A stretch of 64,000 nucleotides of DNA from Bathymodiolus brooksi. Its lineage: Eukaryota > Mollusca > Bivalvia > Mytilida > Modiolidae. The notes beneath the pieces are model-generated. The model made no database searches, had not been told where the DNA came from, and saw only the letters and a program-made list of their open reading frames with translations. Each line of letters starts with the position of its first letter. Position 1 is the first letter of the stretch. The DNA is taken from NCBI GenBank assembly GCA_963680875.1, contig OY804585.1, forward strand, positions 26,678,186 through 26,742,185. The letters are read 5' to 3'. This document shows, piece after piece, positions 1 through 10,455 of the stretch. The translations under genes and the position numbers were made by a program.

Positions 1-206
1 AAATAATATCTCAATAGACCTATTTCACATTAACCTATTTTTGTTGTAAGCGACCTTAGTCCAAAGTCCAATCGGAGTAAAATCCGGGTGGTAAGCGGCC
101 TTTCTGTTTGGATTATACGCTGATTTTCGATATCCACATAATTTTTCAACCTTTTCGAAGTTTTATTCACGTTATTTATTTGCAAAATTTTATTATACAT
201 CTACAA

Positions 207-809
207 ATGGATCCTGGTGATCAACTCTACACTCTTGATGAGCTTCGATGTTGGAAAGTCGAGAATCTCAGACAGTTCTTGACGATGAGACTGAGAGGTC
301 TATCGAAATCGGGAACGAAAGAGGAGCTAGCGGCCTTGTGTTTTTCGGCATGCAAGTTGAACTTGCCTTTGGTGCCATCACAAGATGATGTTTTAATGGA
401 CAATAAGAGATGCTACGACAACATTTTGAGTGAGTGTGGAATTTCAGACCCCCTTCAGGCTTCAGATTTATTCTGGTTGGCTTGATGAACATGATCATGG
501 TATGCAGTTTTGGACACCAATTTTTTTGACAGACATAACGCAGTTCTTGTTAGCCCATCGGTGATGTAGCATTGACAAATGACATGCTGAAAGACTATAA
601 TTAAGGTTGGCAAGGCCTATGAATATTTTTCAGGTGGGTGGCTACAGGAGGGATATTTCTTAAAGATTAAGTCGAACAACAACTTGTGTATTTTAAGAAC
701 AAAGTGTTCACCATCACAGACACTGAATGATGACCCCCACAATGTTTAGATATTGCACCAAAGAAGATGATGGTTTGACAGAAGGAGCTTATTGTTCTTG
801 CACTGCAGG
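207..809 (+). pseudogene. SAP-domain / SWIM-like zinc-finger gene remnant
   Basis: The start at 207 opens MDPGDQLYTLDELRCW and runs into a SAP-like DNA-binding helix-extended-helix (LDELRCWKVENLRQF, then GTKEELAAL). Around position 470 the frame breaks: the first frame ends at 485, while the next frame continues GWLDEHDHGMQFWTPIFLTD to a stop near 552. A splice acceptor (TTTTTCAG, ending 633) is followed by an exon-like piece reading GWLQEGYFLKIKS and later TEGAYCSCTAG, the C-x-C start of a SWIM-type zinc finger, with a donor-like GGTATGA at 809/810. Within this exon there is an in-frame TAG and at least one frameshift. SAP followed by SWIM occurs in repeated mollusc gene families that often also carry a YqaJ-type nuclease domain; that association is from memory. 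No YqaJ part was recognised here. Best read as a broken, transposon-associated gene fragment. Confidence 0.6.
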
Positions 810-815
810 GTATGA

Positions 816-2465
816 AATTTATGCTTGTTTTTTTTAAATTCTCTATCTGTCTAATGTCTATGCAGTGCCAATTCAGGACCATTAGATAATAACAGAAGGG
901 ATTGAAACCAGTGATGGGCAATCTTGGCTGAAATGTTCCTAACAAATTCATGACAAAATGTTGTAGTTCCTATGGTGTCAATGAATCAGTACATTTCAAT
1001 AATGTTTGAGAGATGTCAGTTCAAATCTCTCTGGAAGCTAATGATCTGAGTACATATTAGGTTTGTCAACTACTACATGTAACAATTACAATACATGTAC
1101 ATGTATATAGCTTCTATAGTACAAGGTAGTACATTTCAATAATGTTGAACAGATGTCAGTTCAAATCTGACTGGAAGCTAATCTATGGGTTTATTTTAAT
1201 ATATGCTTGACCATGTTGACTGCACTAACTAACTTGGACACAAGTCCCTAGCTTAATTAAAGTTTTGAAGAACTACTCCTTTTTCAGTGTGATCTTTACA
1301 CGACCGCAAAAATGTTGTGTAATGGTTAGCATGCTCACCTTGAATGTGGTAGATCCATGGGTTCTAGCCCCTGTCTAGTCAAACCAAAGATTATAAAATT
1401 GGTAAGAATGCAGCATTAAGGAGTAAGAACAAAGACTGGTCAGATCAGAATCAGAATAATGTTTCATGGTGGAACGACATACAGTGTATCTACCCACAGA
1501 CTGTTGTATCAATGACATAGCATTCTAAAAATCCAACTAAGGGTGTTGGTCTTTTCATTTTTTGTATCTAAATGTGTTTCCTGTTGCTCATGCTTAAATA
1601 GTTTACACATCACATGTTATAGTTTATGTTTCTTGTTGTTTATTGTTTAAAAATTCTATGAATAGAATGTTTTTATCCTCCATATGAGTGTTGTTTTTCA
1701 TTTAATTATTGAATATTTTGGGCTTTGTTCATTTACCTGAGAAAGTCTTAGACAAATATTTTGAAATTAAAGGAGCTTTGAACCTTATTACATGTAGTAA
1801 GTATGTTTTTGATGGGGTGGAACTTTAGTCAGATTTTTTAACTTCTCAATTCAATAACTAAAGGATAGAGAAAATTGTATAGTGTCCCCCAATATTAACT
1901 TTTTGATGTTAAAAGCAATATAATTTTCATTCAATCATTAACTTAAAACTTCACCAGGATGAGGGGAATGTGTTTTAATTTATTACCCATTCTTCAATGT
2001 TCCAGTTCATATTTTTGTTATTTTACAAGATTGTTATTATACATGTAGCTGACCTTTTAATAATGTTTTGTTTTTGCAATAAATATTTCTTGTTAATGAG
2101 TATTTGTTTAATTTTTGTGCTCAATGATTTACAAAAGTTATGGAGTTGAATCATTTACAAAGTACATGTGCATGTACATATTTTGCCCAACCAAGACTGA
2201 CTTGTTCCTGAATTTAACACTTTTTCCATACTAATCCTTATATGTTATTATTGGTCTCATGACATTGGCATAAACAAGAAAGGATGGAGTGCCTCACGAA
2301 CAGAAACCACACCATAATAATGTGCTTGACATACATGTAAGAATGGAACATGACTTAATGTATAGCCCTGTATCAGGGCATACTATTTAACCCCTGTCTA
2401 TCCCTCCCTATAGTTTTGAGCTAGAGTTTTTGTAATATTTTGTAGTGTGTTTAATGTACAAATAC
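816..2465. other. AT-rich spacer around the SINE copy
   Basis: Apart from the SINE copy at 1,303-1,515 I see no gene, RNA or clear repeat structure here. A near-duplicate short motif (GTACATTTCAATAATGTT, near 989 and 1,130) followed by AGATGTCAGTTCAAATCT suggests a small local duplication. Confidence 0.4.
1303..1515 (+). mobile_element. tRNA-derived SINE, family B, degraded copy
   Basis: The stretch GTAATGGTTAGCATGCTCAC is the D-arm-like head of a tRNA gene and is followed by a degraded B box (GGGTTCTAGCCCC). The body (AGCATTAAGGAG, AACAAAGACTGGTC, ATCAGAATAATGT, GGAACGACAT) matches copies at 29,316-29,530 and, inverted, at 6,105-6,252. Three copies of head plus body in one window identify a dispersed tRNA-derived SINE. 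Confidence 0.7.
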
Positions 2466-2468
2466 TAA

Positions 2469-2695
2469 GGGAACGACCATTTAACTTGAAGGGGAGGGTT
2501 ATGTTTTTTTTCTAAAAAAATATTCTGATTCCCAATGTTGCTGAAAAAAATATTCTGATTTTGGTGGAGGAAAAAAAAATAATCTGATTCAGAGTTTTTG
2601 TCATATAACCTAATGTGGAATTCTGGAAAAAAAATTGGGCTTTGGGTGACAAAAAAAAAATATTCTAACTCCCTTCAAGTTAAATGGTCGGTCCC
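2469..2695. mobile_element. PIF/Harbinger-like MITE with TAA target duplication
   Basis: The left end GGGAACGACCATTTAACTTG and the right end CAAGTTAAATGGTCGGTCCC are inverted repeats of about 27 bp with one or two mismatches. The element is 227 bp and is flanked on both sides by TAA (2,466-2,468 and 2,696-2,698). A 3-bp TWA target duplication with GGG/GGS termini is the signature of PIF/Harbinger elements. The interior is poly-A rich with repeated AAAATATTCTGA motifs and has no coding capacity, so it is non-autonomous. Confidence 0.8.
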
Positions 2696-2699
2696 TAAA

Positions 2700-4200
2700 G
2701 GTGTGCATTCTTACAGGATTTTGACTTCTAAAAAATCACAAAATGATATATATTTGAACTAAGTCATTTTAAAGTTAGTACATCAAGTGTCTTACACACA
2801 CAGACTTTATACATTCTCTAACAAAAGGGGCATACCAGTTTTAAGTTGGGCCTTTTAAAAAGTTTTATTTGATGCTCCATAATTTAAACATAACAAATAA
2901 AAATTGTCTTTGATTTTCCTATATATTTCAACTAAAATTCAATTCTAAAAATTAACAATCCTGTTTAAATTATGTACAAATAAAAACCACTCATATAAAC
3001 ATAATGAACAAATAAATAATCAAAATATAGACAATTCTGAATGTTTTGGTGTAAAATTTGTTAAAATCTATCCAGAAATGACTTCACAATAATATTTTGA
3101 AAAAATATGGTTTTGGTTCACATAGGGATTTTTTTACATGTGGCAATACTTTTGGCCACATACTGTATAGCTGAATATTCACACGATCTCTCATTATTTT
3201 CAAGATCTACGGGATACAAGTAGTCATAAATTATTTTCCTAACCAACAAATTCACGAAAACTTCCTTACGACCGTGACGATATGTGCATAACTGCCACGA
3301 TGAATAAACTGCGTCACCGTGTTTACAAATACAATGACGTCTTGTTTACGTTTTTCTACTCCGATTGACCTTTGAACCATAATGGCGGCGGTAACGTGAA
3401 ATTGTTCTATTGCAATTTCTTTTGGGTTTAAAAATTTCAGTGAAAACAGTTTGTCTGCTTGTGTAAAGCAAAACAAGCTCTAAAATTTATAAATGATCTG
3501 ACATAACTTTCAAGATTTCATATATGAAACTGCTTCTATGAAAGACTCACAATGTCCTCATGATTCCCATTAGATAAAGAAATATTTTATATAAACCAAA
3601 ACATAGATACGTCATGAAGATTTCTTATACAAGTTTAAAAAGAGATATAAATTTCAATAAAGATATTATATAAAAAGCAAAATGTAAATTATAATTTTCA
3701 GAAACATTTACGTATAATGCTGGTACTAGAATAACAAAATATTTTCAATCATACATATTACAAATTAACTGGCAAATTGCAAGTTGTAATATTTGTAAAA
3801 TTTTGGATTTTTTTGTGTGTGAAATTTAGCAATGGCGATTGTTACATAATTTGGTGTCATAAGACCTTAATTACACATTTTATCTGTGACACAGGTTATA
3901 TTAACTGCTAGTTTATTATATATCCACAATAGACTTTGACAGGATGTTTGAAATTATTTGATATATATATTATTAGAATGGGCAAATGTATGTTATAATA
4001 TTTACTAATAGTATAAGATCATGATGGATTGAATATTGGTCATAGTTGTATGACACAACATATTTTATGAAAAAAAAGGAAATTGAGAATTGCTGTTTAT
4101 AATTTACAATGTGCTGTATGTTATTGTAATGATCACATTTAAAACTAAATTGTAGTTCATAGTTCTGAGTAAGGAATACAGATCCATAATTTCTTTTTAG
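2700..4200. other. AT-rich spacer, no gene recognised
   Basis: Apart from the CpG-rich patch at 3,240-3,420 I see only AT-rich sequence with short homopolymer runs. No splice-bounded coding block, RNA gene or repeat with recognisable ends was found. Confidence 0.4.
3240..3420. promoter_or_regulatory. CpG-rich patch with YY1-like site, candidate promoter
   Basis: Unlike its AT-rich surroundings this patch holds many CpGs, a CRE-like half (TGACGTC at about 3,334) and AATGGCGGCGGTAACG at 3,381, which contains the YY1 core ATGGCGGC. It resembles a TATA-less housekeeping promoter or transcript start. No convincing exon was identified on either strand: a 74-codon minus-strand frame covers the patch but matches nothing I recognise. 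Confidence 0.25.
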
Positions 4201-4204
4201 AGTC

Positions 4205-4545
4205 ATTGTTCGATTCCTAAAAAAATCTTCTCCTCTGAAACCGCTTGGCCAAATGAACCTAACTTGGTAGGAAGCATATATGGCAGGCTCTCTATAAAGA
4301 TTGCTCATTTAGTCCTGATCCCTTAGCAAACATGGTCGGAACAGGCAATTTTTGTTGCTGATTGGTCGATTCCTAAAAAATCTTCTACTCTGAAACCGTT
4401 TGGCCAAATGAACCGAAACTTGATAGATAGCAGCTATGGAAGGCCCTCTATAAAGATTGCTCATTTCGTCCCGATCCGTTAACAAACATGTCCACCACAG
4501 ACAATTCTTGTTGCTGATTGGTTGATTTCTAAAAAATATTCTCAA
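4205..4545. repeat. 156-bp tandem repeat, two copies plus
   Basis: The block starting CGATTCCTAAAAAA recurs at 4,211, 4,367 and (slightly diverged) 4,523, giving a 156-bp period. Within each unit GAAACCGNTTGGCCAAATGA, CTCTATAAAGATTGCTCATT and GTTGCTGATTGGT are shared. The minus-strand frames over it repeat the same peptide pattern, but copies carry stops and I recognise no protein, so it is annotated as a repeat. Confidence 0.8.
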
Positions 4546-5345
4546 CCTACTGAGCCTCTAGTCTATATATTGTATTGTATTATATGTATGCTAATGTTCC
4601 ACCATGCATGTCTGAGTTTTTCAATAAAATCTTTAAGAAATAACTTGTGTTAAGATACTTTGTGTGCGAGATATTATCATGTATATATGGCTGTTATTTA
4701 ATTATTAAATTGACAAATATGTGTGATACAAATATCTGTACTTACAAAACATACCAGCATGATGCAAAATATTTATTTGAGCTATATTCAATGACATTTC
4801 AGAAATTTTCATATGTTGTACCAGCGTCTGGAAATCTACTTTCTAAAGGCTGAGTACATCATCTAAGCGATGAAAAGTGCAGTGAAAGATAAATGAGGTG
4901 TAGGCAGCTCGTTAAACCTCTCTCCTATCAAGGCCCGGATTCAATACAAACGCAAACCTCTAAACATTTATTGATAAAGAATAGAGATACATGTACATAA
5001 CAAATTAGGATGCAGGCACCCTAAAGTACTACTGTTATTCCAAGATGTATAAATTTGTAGGCCCTTCTGAAGTTATATCCTCAAAATAGAAAAAAACAGA
5101 AATGAAATTAGATATTAAACTGTTATCAAAAGCAAACAAATACAAATCAAAACAAACCAATCAAAAATATCAAAAAGAAAGAAAAAAAACCCAACATGAA
5201 TGCACCTTTTATCAATCTGACTTAGTTCTGTACAAATAATTTTCATAAGAGATACAGGTAACTAATTTACCTGGAAATGTTACATACATTTTGAATCTAT
5301 CATATTAAACAATGAGTTTATCTTGTTTTCAAAGAAAATATTCAG
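4546..5345. other. AT-rich spacer, no gene recognised
   Basis: Nothing beyond short A-rich tracts (for example 5,090-5,200) and a possible polyadenylation-type AATAAA at 4,624 was seen. Confidence 0.4.
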
Positions 5346-5349
5346 ATAG

Positions 5350-5470
5350 CTACATTGCTAAAAAGAGGTAATAAAAACGTAGATATCAAATTTAGTGCAC
5401 ATGAACGTTTCTGGAATAACCTTCATCAGGTAGCTCAAGATCAAAAGATTGGAAAGCCAAATAATTTAAT
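5350..5470 (+). repeat. Dispersed repeat (SINE body/tail, family C)
   Basis: The string GGTAATAAAAACGTAGATAT, then TTTCTGGAATAACCTTCATC and AAAGATTGGAAAGCCAAATA recur at 55,495-55,600 directly downstream of a tRNA-like head. Inverted or partial copies lie at about 27,748-27,815 and 53,890-53,945. It is therefore a dispersed element; here only the body is present. Confidence 0.7.
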
Positions 5471-5805
5471 AGTTTTGGGAGCACAAGCTCTATGGGTATT
5501 GATGTTATGTAGGAGTTTCTTTTACACCTGGTAGAGATATTGGGAGTGCTGTTTTTATGATGTGGGTTTTGGTGCAGTCGGGGATGTTGTCTTGTGATTC
5601 AACGGTGAATACGGACTGACACTGTTGGGGATGTTGGATTTTTGCTTTATGTCAGCTGTGATCTGTCCATCGCTCCTCATTGGTGTGACATCTGTTTTGT
5701 CTGTACCTAAGGATTTTATATATAACAGCTTCTTTCATCATATATTGCTTAAGATTTTGACCAAGATATAGTTTTTCTGGTACCTGATTCATGTCGAGCG
5801 ACGCC

Positions 5806-5960
5806 GAGAAACTTACACTATAAGCGCGGACGTCTAAAACGCTTAGAACGATGTCTGTTTCTGCTCTTTTTAGACAATTTGCCAGTTGTTTTTTTTTTAA
5901 CTATAAGACATTGCAGAATAAACACAATATACGTACATTGTCGGGGAAATATAAAAACTG
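5806..5960 (+). repeat. Dispersed repeat shared with the 29.6-kb region
   Basis: ACTTACACTATAAGCGCGGA, GTTTCTGCTCTTTTTAGACA and CAATATACGTACATTGTCGG recur in the same order at 29,576-29,710. Both copies lie close to a family-B SINE, so this may be the 3' part of a larger composite element. The copies differ by indels in the middle. Confidence 0.65.
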
Positions 5961-6104
5961 TACGTAACAGCTTTAATGAGTGAGCGATTGTTGTTTAACG
6001 CCAACTCAGCAATTTTATAGCTATATCATGGCGAGACCAAGTTAATGAGATGATGATGATGTCCACTTTTTTCTAGACCAACACGCTTAGTTTTTTTTAT
6101 AGTG

Positions 6105-6252
6105 TTAGCTAACGGAAACAACAGTCCGCGGATATACATGTCGCTCCACTCTGACACATTATCCTGATTCCGAGGCAACCAGTCTTTGCTCTTTCTTCTT
6201 AATTCTGCGTGCTTTGCATTATAAGCAACAAATACCAGTTGATAATCTTTGG
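6105..6252 (-). mobile_element. SINE family B body, reverse orientation
   Basis: Read on the minus strand it contains CTGGTATTTGTTGCTTATAA, AGAAAGAGCAAAGACTGGTT, CTCGGAATCAGGATAATGTG and GAGTGGAGCGACAT, matching the plus-strand copy at 29,400-29,520. The tRNA-like head is missing or very diverged at this copy. Confidence 0.7.
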
Positions 6253-6441
6253 TTTGAAATATGAATTTGTTTATATACATGTACTCAAAAAGTCGCTTTT
6301 TATGTGTCTTCTGCCGATGAATTGTAAAAGCGCGAAAAGTTGACCGTGCGTTGTATTTTGTATTGTTACGTTATCTATTGTCATTTATGTAGACAATATA
6401 TGTATTCGCTGAGAAACAGACCAGAAATGCTCACCAAAGAC

Positions 6442-6520
6442 TCTCATCCGTAGTGCAATCGTTAGCGTGCTCGCCTCGAGTGCGGTAGATCGTGGGTTCG
6501 AGTCCCGATCGGGTCAAACC
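6442..6520 (+). mobile_element. tRNA-like SINE head with intact B box
   Basis: The stretch TCCGTAGTGCAATCGTTAGC, then GTGCTCGCC, and finally GGGTTCGAGTCCCG is a tRNA-like D arm and perfect T arm/B box; the head matches 29,316-29,393. The 3' acceptor side (ATCGGGTC) has no matching 5' strand, so it does not fold as a complete tRNA and is read as a SINE head, not a functional tRNA gene. Confidence 0.6.
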
Positions 6521-6524
6521 ATGT

Positions 6525-7750
6525 TCTGTACACATATTTTGCCATCTTCCACATTCTGTTGGAAATTTATGATTTAGGGTTCTATTTTTACAAAATCCAA
6601 AAAAGAAATTGTCATCAAGAGTGTGCAAATAGTTTCAGTTTCGAATTGAAATTAATCTAGTAGCTACCAGTTCTTTAATATTGTAATAAATAAAGTTCCC
6701 AACTTTCATTATTAAATATATATGGAACATAATTTTATTTATTTCTTGAATTCAGAAGATAGTGTCAATAAGTAAGTAAATGAGTTAATTTCTTTATTTC
6801 AAGAGGGTAACACGGTTAGCAATAATAAAAGTGTGATTAATAATTATCATATATAAGTTAAAGAATAATTTGTATAGTTTGAACATCACATAAATATTAA
6901 ATTCTACCATAAATAGTCCACCAATCTATTTTTTAATAGCTGTAAAAATGATACATCGCGATGGTAAATTGAAAAAAGATAGTTTGTAACTTAATCACAT
7001 GCTATACAGCCATACAGGTAGCATTTTGTTTTTCAACTATGAACACCACTAATATCTATTGTTTATTTTATTTTATATTGTGTAGATCTATATGTCTCTC
7101 TTTTCCTGTTTATGTACATGCAGTTTTTCATTTTGTCCCTCCATTGGAAATACACAATTTGTATTTTGGTAAATATAATAAGGGAGACAAATCCTATAAG
7201 TTTATGCTACAAGTAGCAAATTTTTATGCTCCGCCGTATGACAATTAGCTACCGGAAGTTGGAGGTAGCTAATTTTCATGGGTAGCTAAAAAAATTTACG
7301 ACACCGGTACTCATTCTCATACATACATTACACATACATATGCTAACCTTTTAACATTTTTCGATATTAGTTTATTGAAGGACATATACATATATGAACT
7401 TCGTTTTAATATATATTTGAATTCTACAAATGTCGTGTAAGAATTTTACATATATGAAGATTTTAACATGCATCTTTATAAATTTCTTCATTTCAATATA
7501 AATGATTAATTAAACAAATGCATGCAAGTTAAAATGTAGCAAATGTACATCTAATTCAGTTATATTGGCAAATAATAATACTATTTGCATCGGTAATTAT
7601 GTTATATACACAAGTTATAATATTATATCCACAATTTATATTATTTCCACAAAGTAATTACATCATTTTCGTCTGTTATAATATTATTTCCACATGTTAA
7701 AATAATATATCCAATGGTAATAATATTATTTCCACATACTATAATGAATA
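6525..7750. other. AT-rich spacer, no gene recognised
   Basis: Very AT-rich. No open frame with recognisable content, no paired splice sites around a coding block and no element ends were seen. Confidence 0.4.
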
Positions 7751-7759
7751 TTTTTGTCA

Positions 7760-8005
7760 TTAATGAAATATTTCTTCCGCTATAATATTTATTCCAAGGA
7801 AATTGTATTATGTATTAATTTTTCCGTATGTAATCTATTTTATGGAATATTTTTTCCGTTGTAATGGTAATTTTATTATACACATGGACAAAATATTACA
7901 TGAAATTGATTCCATATGGAATTATTACATAATAAAATGATTACATAATAAAATTATTACATAATAAAATTTCCTTGGAATAAATATTATGTCGGAACAA
8001 ATATT
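7760..8005. mobile_element. Palindromic AT-rich MITE
   Basis: Left arm (about 7,763-7,815: GAAATATTTCTTCCGCTATA then ATATTTATTCCAAGGAAATT) is the reverse complement of the right arm (about 7,950-8,002) over roughly 50 bp with few mismatches. The interior repeats ATTACATAATAAAATNATTA several times. It has no coding potential. Upstream (7,600-7,740) the motif TAATATTATTTCCACA occurs three times and may be part of the same family. Confidence 0.65.
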
Positions 8006-8009
8006 TCGT

Positions 8010-8065
8010 CACATATCGAGTACACCTCGCCTTAGCGGGATTCGAACTCACAACTTAAAAAAAAC
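8010..8065 (-). mobile_element. SINE head fragment, Meta-type family, reverse
   Basis: CGAGTACACCTCGCC and GGATTCGAACTCACAACTT match the tRNA-head side (reverse strand, B box GAGTTCGAATCCC) of the SINEs at 26,585-26,850 and 62,500-62,735. Only the head is present. Confidence 0.5.
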
Positions 8066-8119
8066 CAAGTTCCATATTGCAAACAAACCGTGACAAAACC
8101 GAAAAAAAATCAAAAATCT

Positions 8120-8340
8120 AAAAGAAGCTCTTTTGACACCAGGCTCAAGCTAGCGACCAATTTCTAGCGATCACTAATTAAGCTAGCGACCAATAAGGCG
8201 ATATGTCTCAAAACCAACAAAATTAATAAGAGTAAAATGTACTTTTAAAGATTTCTAGCGACCAATAACAAATATATTACTGTAAATGCATAGTCAACAC
8301 AATGAATCGACATCAGGGCATACAGTAAATATTTCTAGAG
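8120..8340. repeat. Dispersed repeat, inverted copy at 22,655-22,855
   Basis: The stretch with AGCTAGCGACCAATTTCTAG, AAGGCGATATGTCTCAAAAC, TACTGTAAATGCATAG and CACAATGAATCGACATC recurs in reverse complement at 22,655-22,855. The motif CTAGCGACCAAT is repeated inside each copy. The two copies face each other about 14.3 kb apart and bracket the Ngaro and 42-bp satellite region. Confidence 0.75.
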
Positions 8341-8461
8341 CCCCCCGCCCACACAATACAAAATAACGAAGACATAAATATTTTTCAGATGGCGAGCTTA
8401 CAAAAATACTTTAAATAAACACAGATTAAAAAATAATTTACTTTCATGTGTTAAACCGGTA

Positions 8462-9831
8462 TAGTCTGTTTGGTGACTCTGAAAATAGGGAAAACAATTA
8501 TTTAAAAATCAGGGATTTGCTTTCTATTGCTCTTTTTAACATTTTAGGCACACATTATTTAATACATATCTGAGAACAAATTGTCAAAGAAATAATTCAA
8601 ATAATAAAAAAAATCTCCATAGGGCCCAATACTAATTTTATCAGATTGTAAGTAAAGGAGGCTGCCATTATAATGAACAGCATTACCTGTTCTTTCCTGT
8701 CTGTTGTTATGCTAATTTCAGTCACATGGGAATGTCATATTAGGTTAAAGATTCAAGATGTTTTGAATAATTGATAAACTATTTGACCATATGATATTTG
8801 TTTGTAAACAATTAATAACTGCTGGTCACATGAGACCCTTATATGGAAATGTCCCTTGTTATTCACTCATGCTGATTTATAACAAATTTTAAATTAACAC
8901 TTAAAAAATGATACCAAAATAAAATAAATGCTAATTTCGTGAAAGTATAATTTATATAAATATATAAATTAAATAATATTCTTATTTGATACTTGTTTTC
9001 TTCCAAAAATTAAACAATTCATATACAACGTTAATTTCTTATAGGCAAATTAGATAAACATTTTTTTCATGACAGTCGGGGCCCCGGGTGGCTCAATGGT
9101 TTTTTAAATTTGTAAATTACAAAAAGGGTGCACTCGACTCGCAACCGCAAGTGATAAAGTTACCAGTTGCTTGCCCATGGTCGGTGGTTCTCTCCGGGTA
9201 CTCCGGCTTCCTCCACCACTAAAACTGGTCGCCATGATATAGCTGATATATTGTTGAAAGTGGCGTTAAAACACCAAAAATCAAATATCAGAATCAAATC
9301 ATGACAGTGAGGTTGAAACTACTGATATGTACTGGTCAGAATATACAACATTTTCAGGTAATTTTGTTCTCTTTTATTAACCTCTATACACATAAAGGGA
9401 ATGGGTAGTTTGCATGTATTTTAAATGCCCCACAATCAGTTATGTAATAATGTATCATCATTATTGATTTTTACCTGAACAGGTGTGAATCTAATTTGAA
9501 TATTGTCCATATTTGGTATGGTCAGTATGTCAACATCTGATATAACATGCTAATGATGAAATCAGCTGACTTGCTGTTTGTCAATACTGAGCACATGTTG
9601 CTGTTCATTTCAGTAGTACTTACTCCCATGTTTGTTACATGACAAAATGACAGAAGTTTACAATTAAGTCCTATGGCAAACTTTTTTATTCTTTAATGAA
9701 TTTGTTTGAAAAATTCACCTATAATATATATTAATCAGTCCTTAATATAAATATAATTAAAAAATAAATCTGCTAACCCGTTGATTTTTTAGGAATTGTT
9801 TTCTCTATTTTCAGAGTCGCCAAACAGACTA
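8462..9831. mobile_element. Non-autonomous TA-flanked DNA element (Tc1/mariner-like)
   Basis: The left end TAGTCTGTTTGGTGACTCTG and the right end CAGAGTCGCCAAACAGACTA form inverted repeats extending about 45-50 bp. TA dinucleotides flank both ends (8,460-8,461 and 9,832-9,833). A related locus at about 23,945-23,960 reads ACCGGTAAATAATTTTGATT, the uninterrupted equivalent of ACCGGTA | element | TAAATAATTT, which supports a TA target duplication. The 1,370-bp interior holds a SINE (9,077-9,298) and no transposase frame, so it is a deletion derivative or MITE-class element. Confidence 0.75.
9077..9298 (+). mobile_element. Meta-type tRNA-derived SINE with 10-bp target duplications
   Basis: Flanked by TCATGACAGT at 9,067-9,076 and 9,299-9,308. 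The head (GGGTGGCTCAATGGTT ... GCACTCGACTCGCAACC) is tRNA-Ser/Leu-like and is interrupted by an AT-rich insertion. The middle GGTTCTCTCCGGGTACTCCG, then CTTCCTCCACC, and the tail CGCCATGATATAGCTGATAT, TTGTTGAAAGTGGCGTTAAA match the conserved part of mollusc Meta-type SINEs as I remember them, and match the reverse copies at 26,585-26,850 and 53,632-53,790. Confidence 0.85.
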
Positions 9832-9876
9832 TAAATAATTTGGACAGCGTTTTGTCAAGAAATATAAAGTCATACC

Positions 9877-10223
9877 ATTATATGAGTGAAGGAAAGTTAG
9901 TGAGCGGTCATATATATGTGTGTTCGGTGTGTAGATTTTGCCTTTTTTACGATTTTTTTATTTGATTGTGGAACTGTTCAGACTATTTTGTTTTTCATTT
10001 TATTACTTGAGAATAAATCTTATGAGAAAATGTGAAAATAACTACCTTATTAATATATGTATAGGTATAATTAAATTGATAAAAAGCACATTTATACAAT
10101 TAAAAAAAATTTGCATATTATTTCAAATATATAATTTGCCTGATCCAATGACATATTTCATCTGCTGTACATTGACAAAAGCTGCATGTGTGTTCATAGT
10201 TAAAGTCATAAAGACACATTTAT
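9877..10223. repeat. Left arm of inverted repeat, interrupted by Ngaro
   Basis: ATGAGTGAAGGAAAGTTAGT, TGTGTTCGGTGTGTAGATTT, CTGATCCAATGACATATTTC and GCTGCATGTGTGTTCATAGT recur in reverse complement at 17,564-17,950. The arm resumes after the retrotransposon at 16,769-16,868 (partner 17,462-17,560). The plus-strand 102-codon frame at 9,938-10,246 falls within this repeat and is not considered a gene. Confidence 0.85.
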
Positions 10224-10407
10224 TTAAGTTTATCGTTAAAGGATAAACGGGTTTAATAAAAGTGAACTTAGTCTTAACTTAAGTTTTAGAATTTTGGAAA
10301 TCCGAAAACCGGATTGTCTCCGGATCGCGAACGTCATTTATACAATCTGCGACGTCACACATTCCCAGCATCCAATTTTCGACAACAGGCACATTGTCAA
10401 CAAAAAA
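10224..10407 (+). repeat. Ngaro split direct repeat A1
   Basis: Starts TTAAGTTTATCGTTAAAGGA and ends CATTGTCAACAAAAAA. Compared with A2 at 15,408-15,591 I see a single substitution (GATTGTCTCC versus GATTATCTCC at about 10,317/15,501). It forms the 5' end of the element and probably holds its promoter. Confidence 0.9.
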
Positions 10408-10455
10408 ATTTACGTAACAAATTTAAATCGATTTGAATCCACCACCATCAACGAA

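Noticed and set aside
667..951. 94-codon minus-strand frame
   Set aside because: Antisense to the SWIM-like remnant, with no recognisable content.
4309..4545. Minus-strand frame with repeated peptide
   Set aside because: Comes from the 156-bp tandem repeat and neither copy extends into a domain I recognise.
6442..6520. Functional tRNA gene
   Set aside because: Perfect B box but no matching 5' acceptor strand; same head heads a SINE elsewhere in the window.
9938..10246. 102-codon plus-strand gene
   Set aside because: Lies in an inverted repeat arm and runs into the Ngaro A1 repeat; the other copy does not keep the frame.
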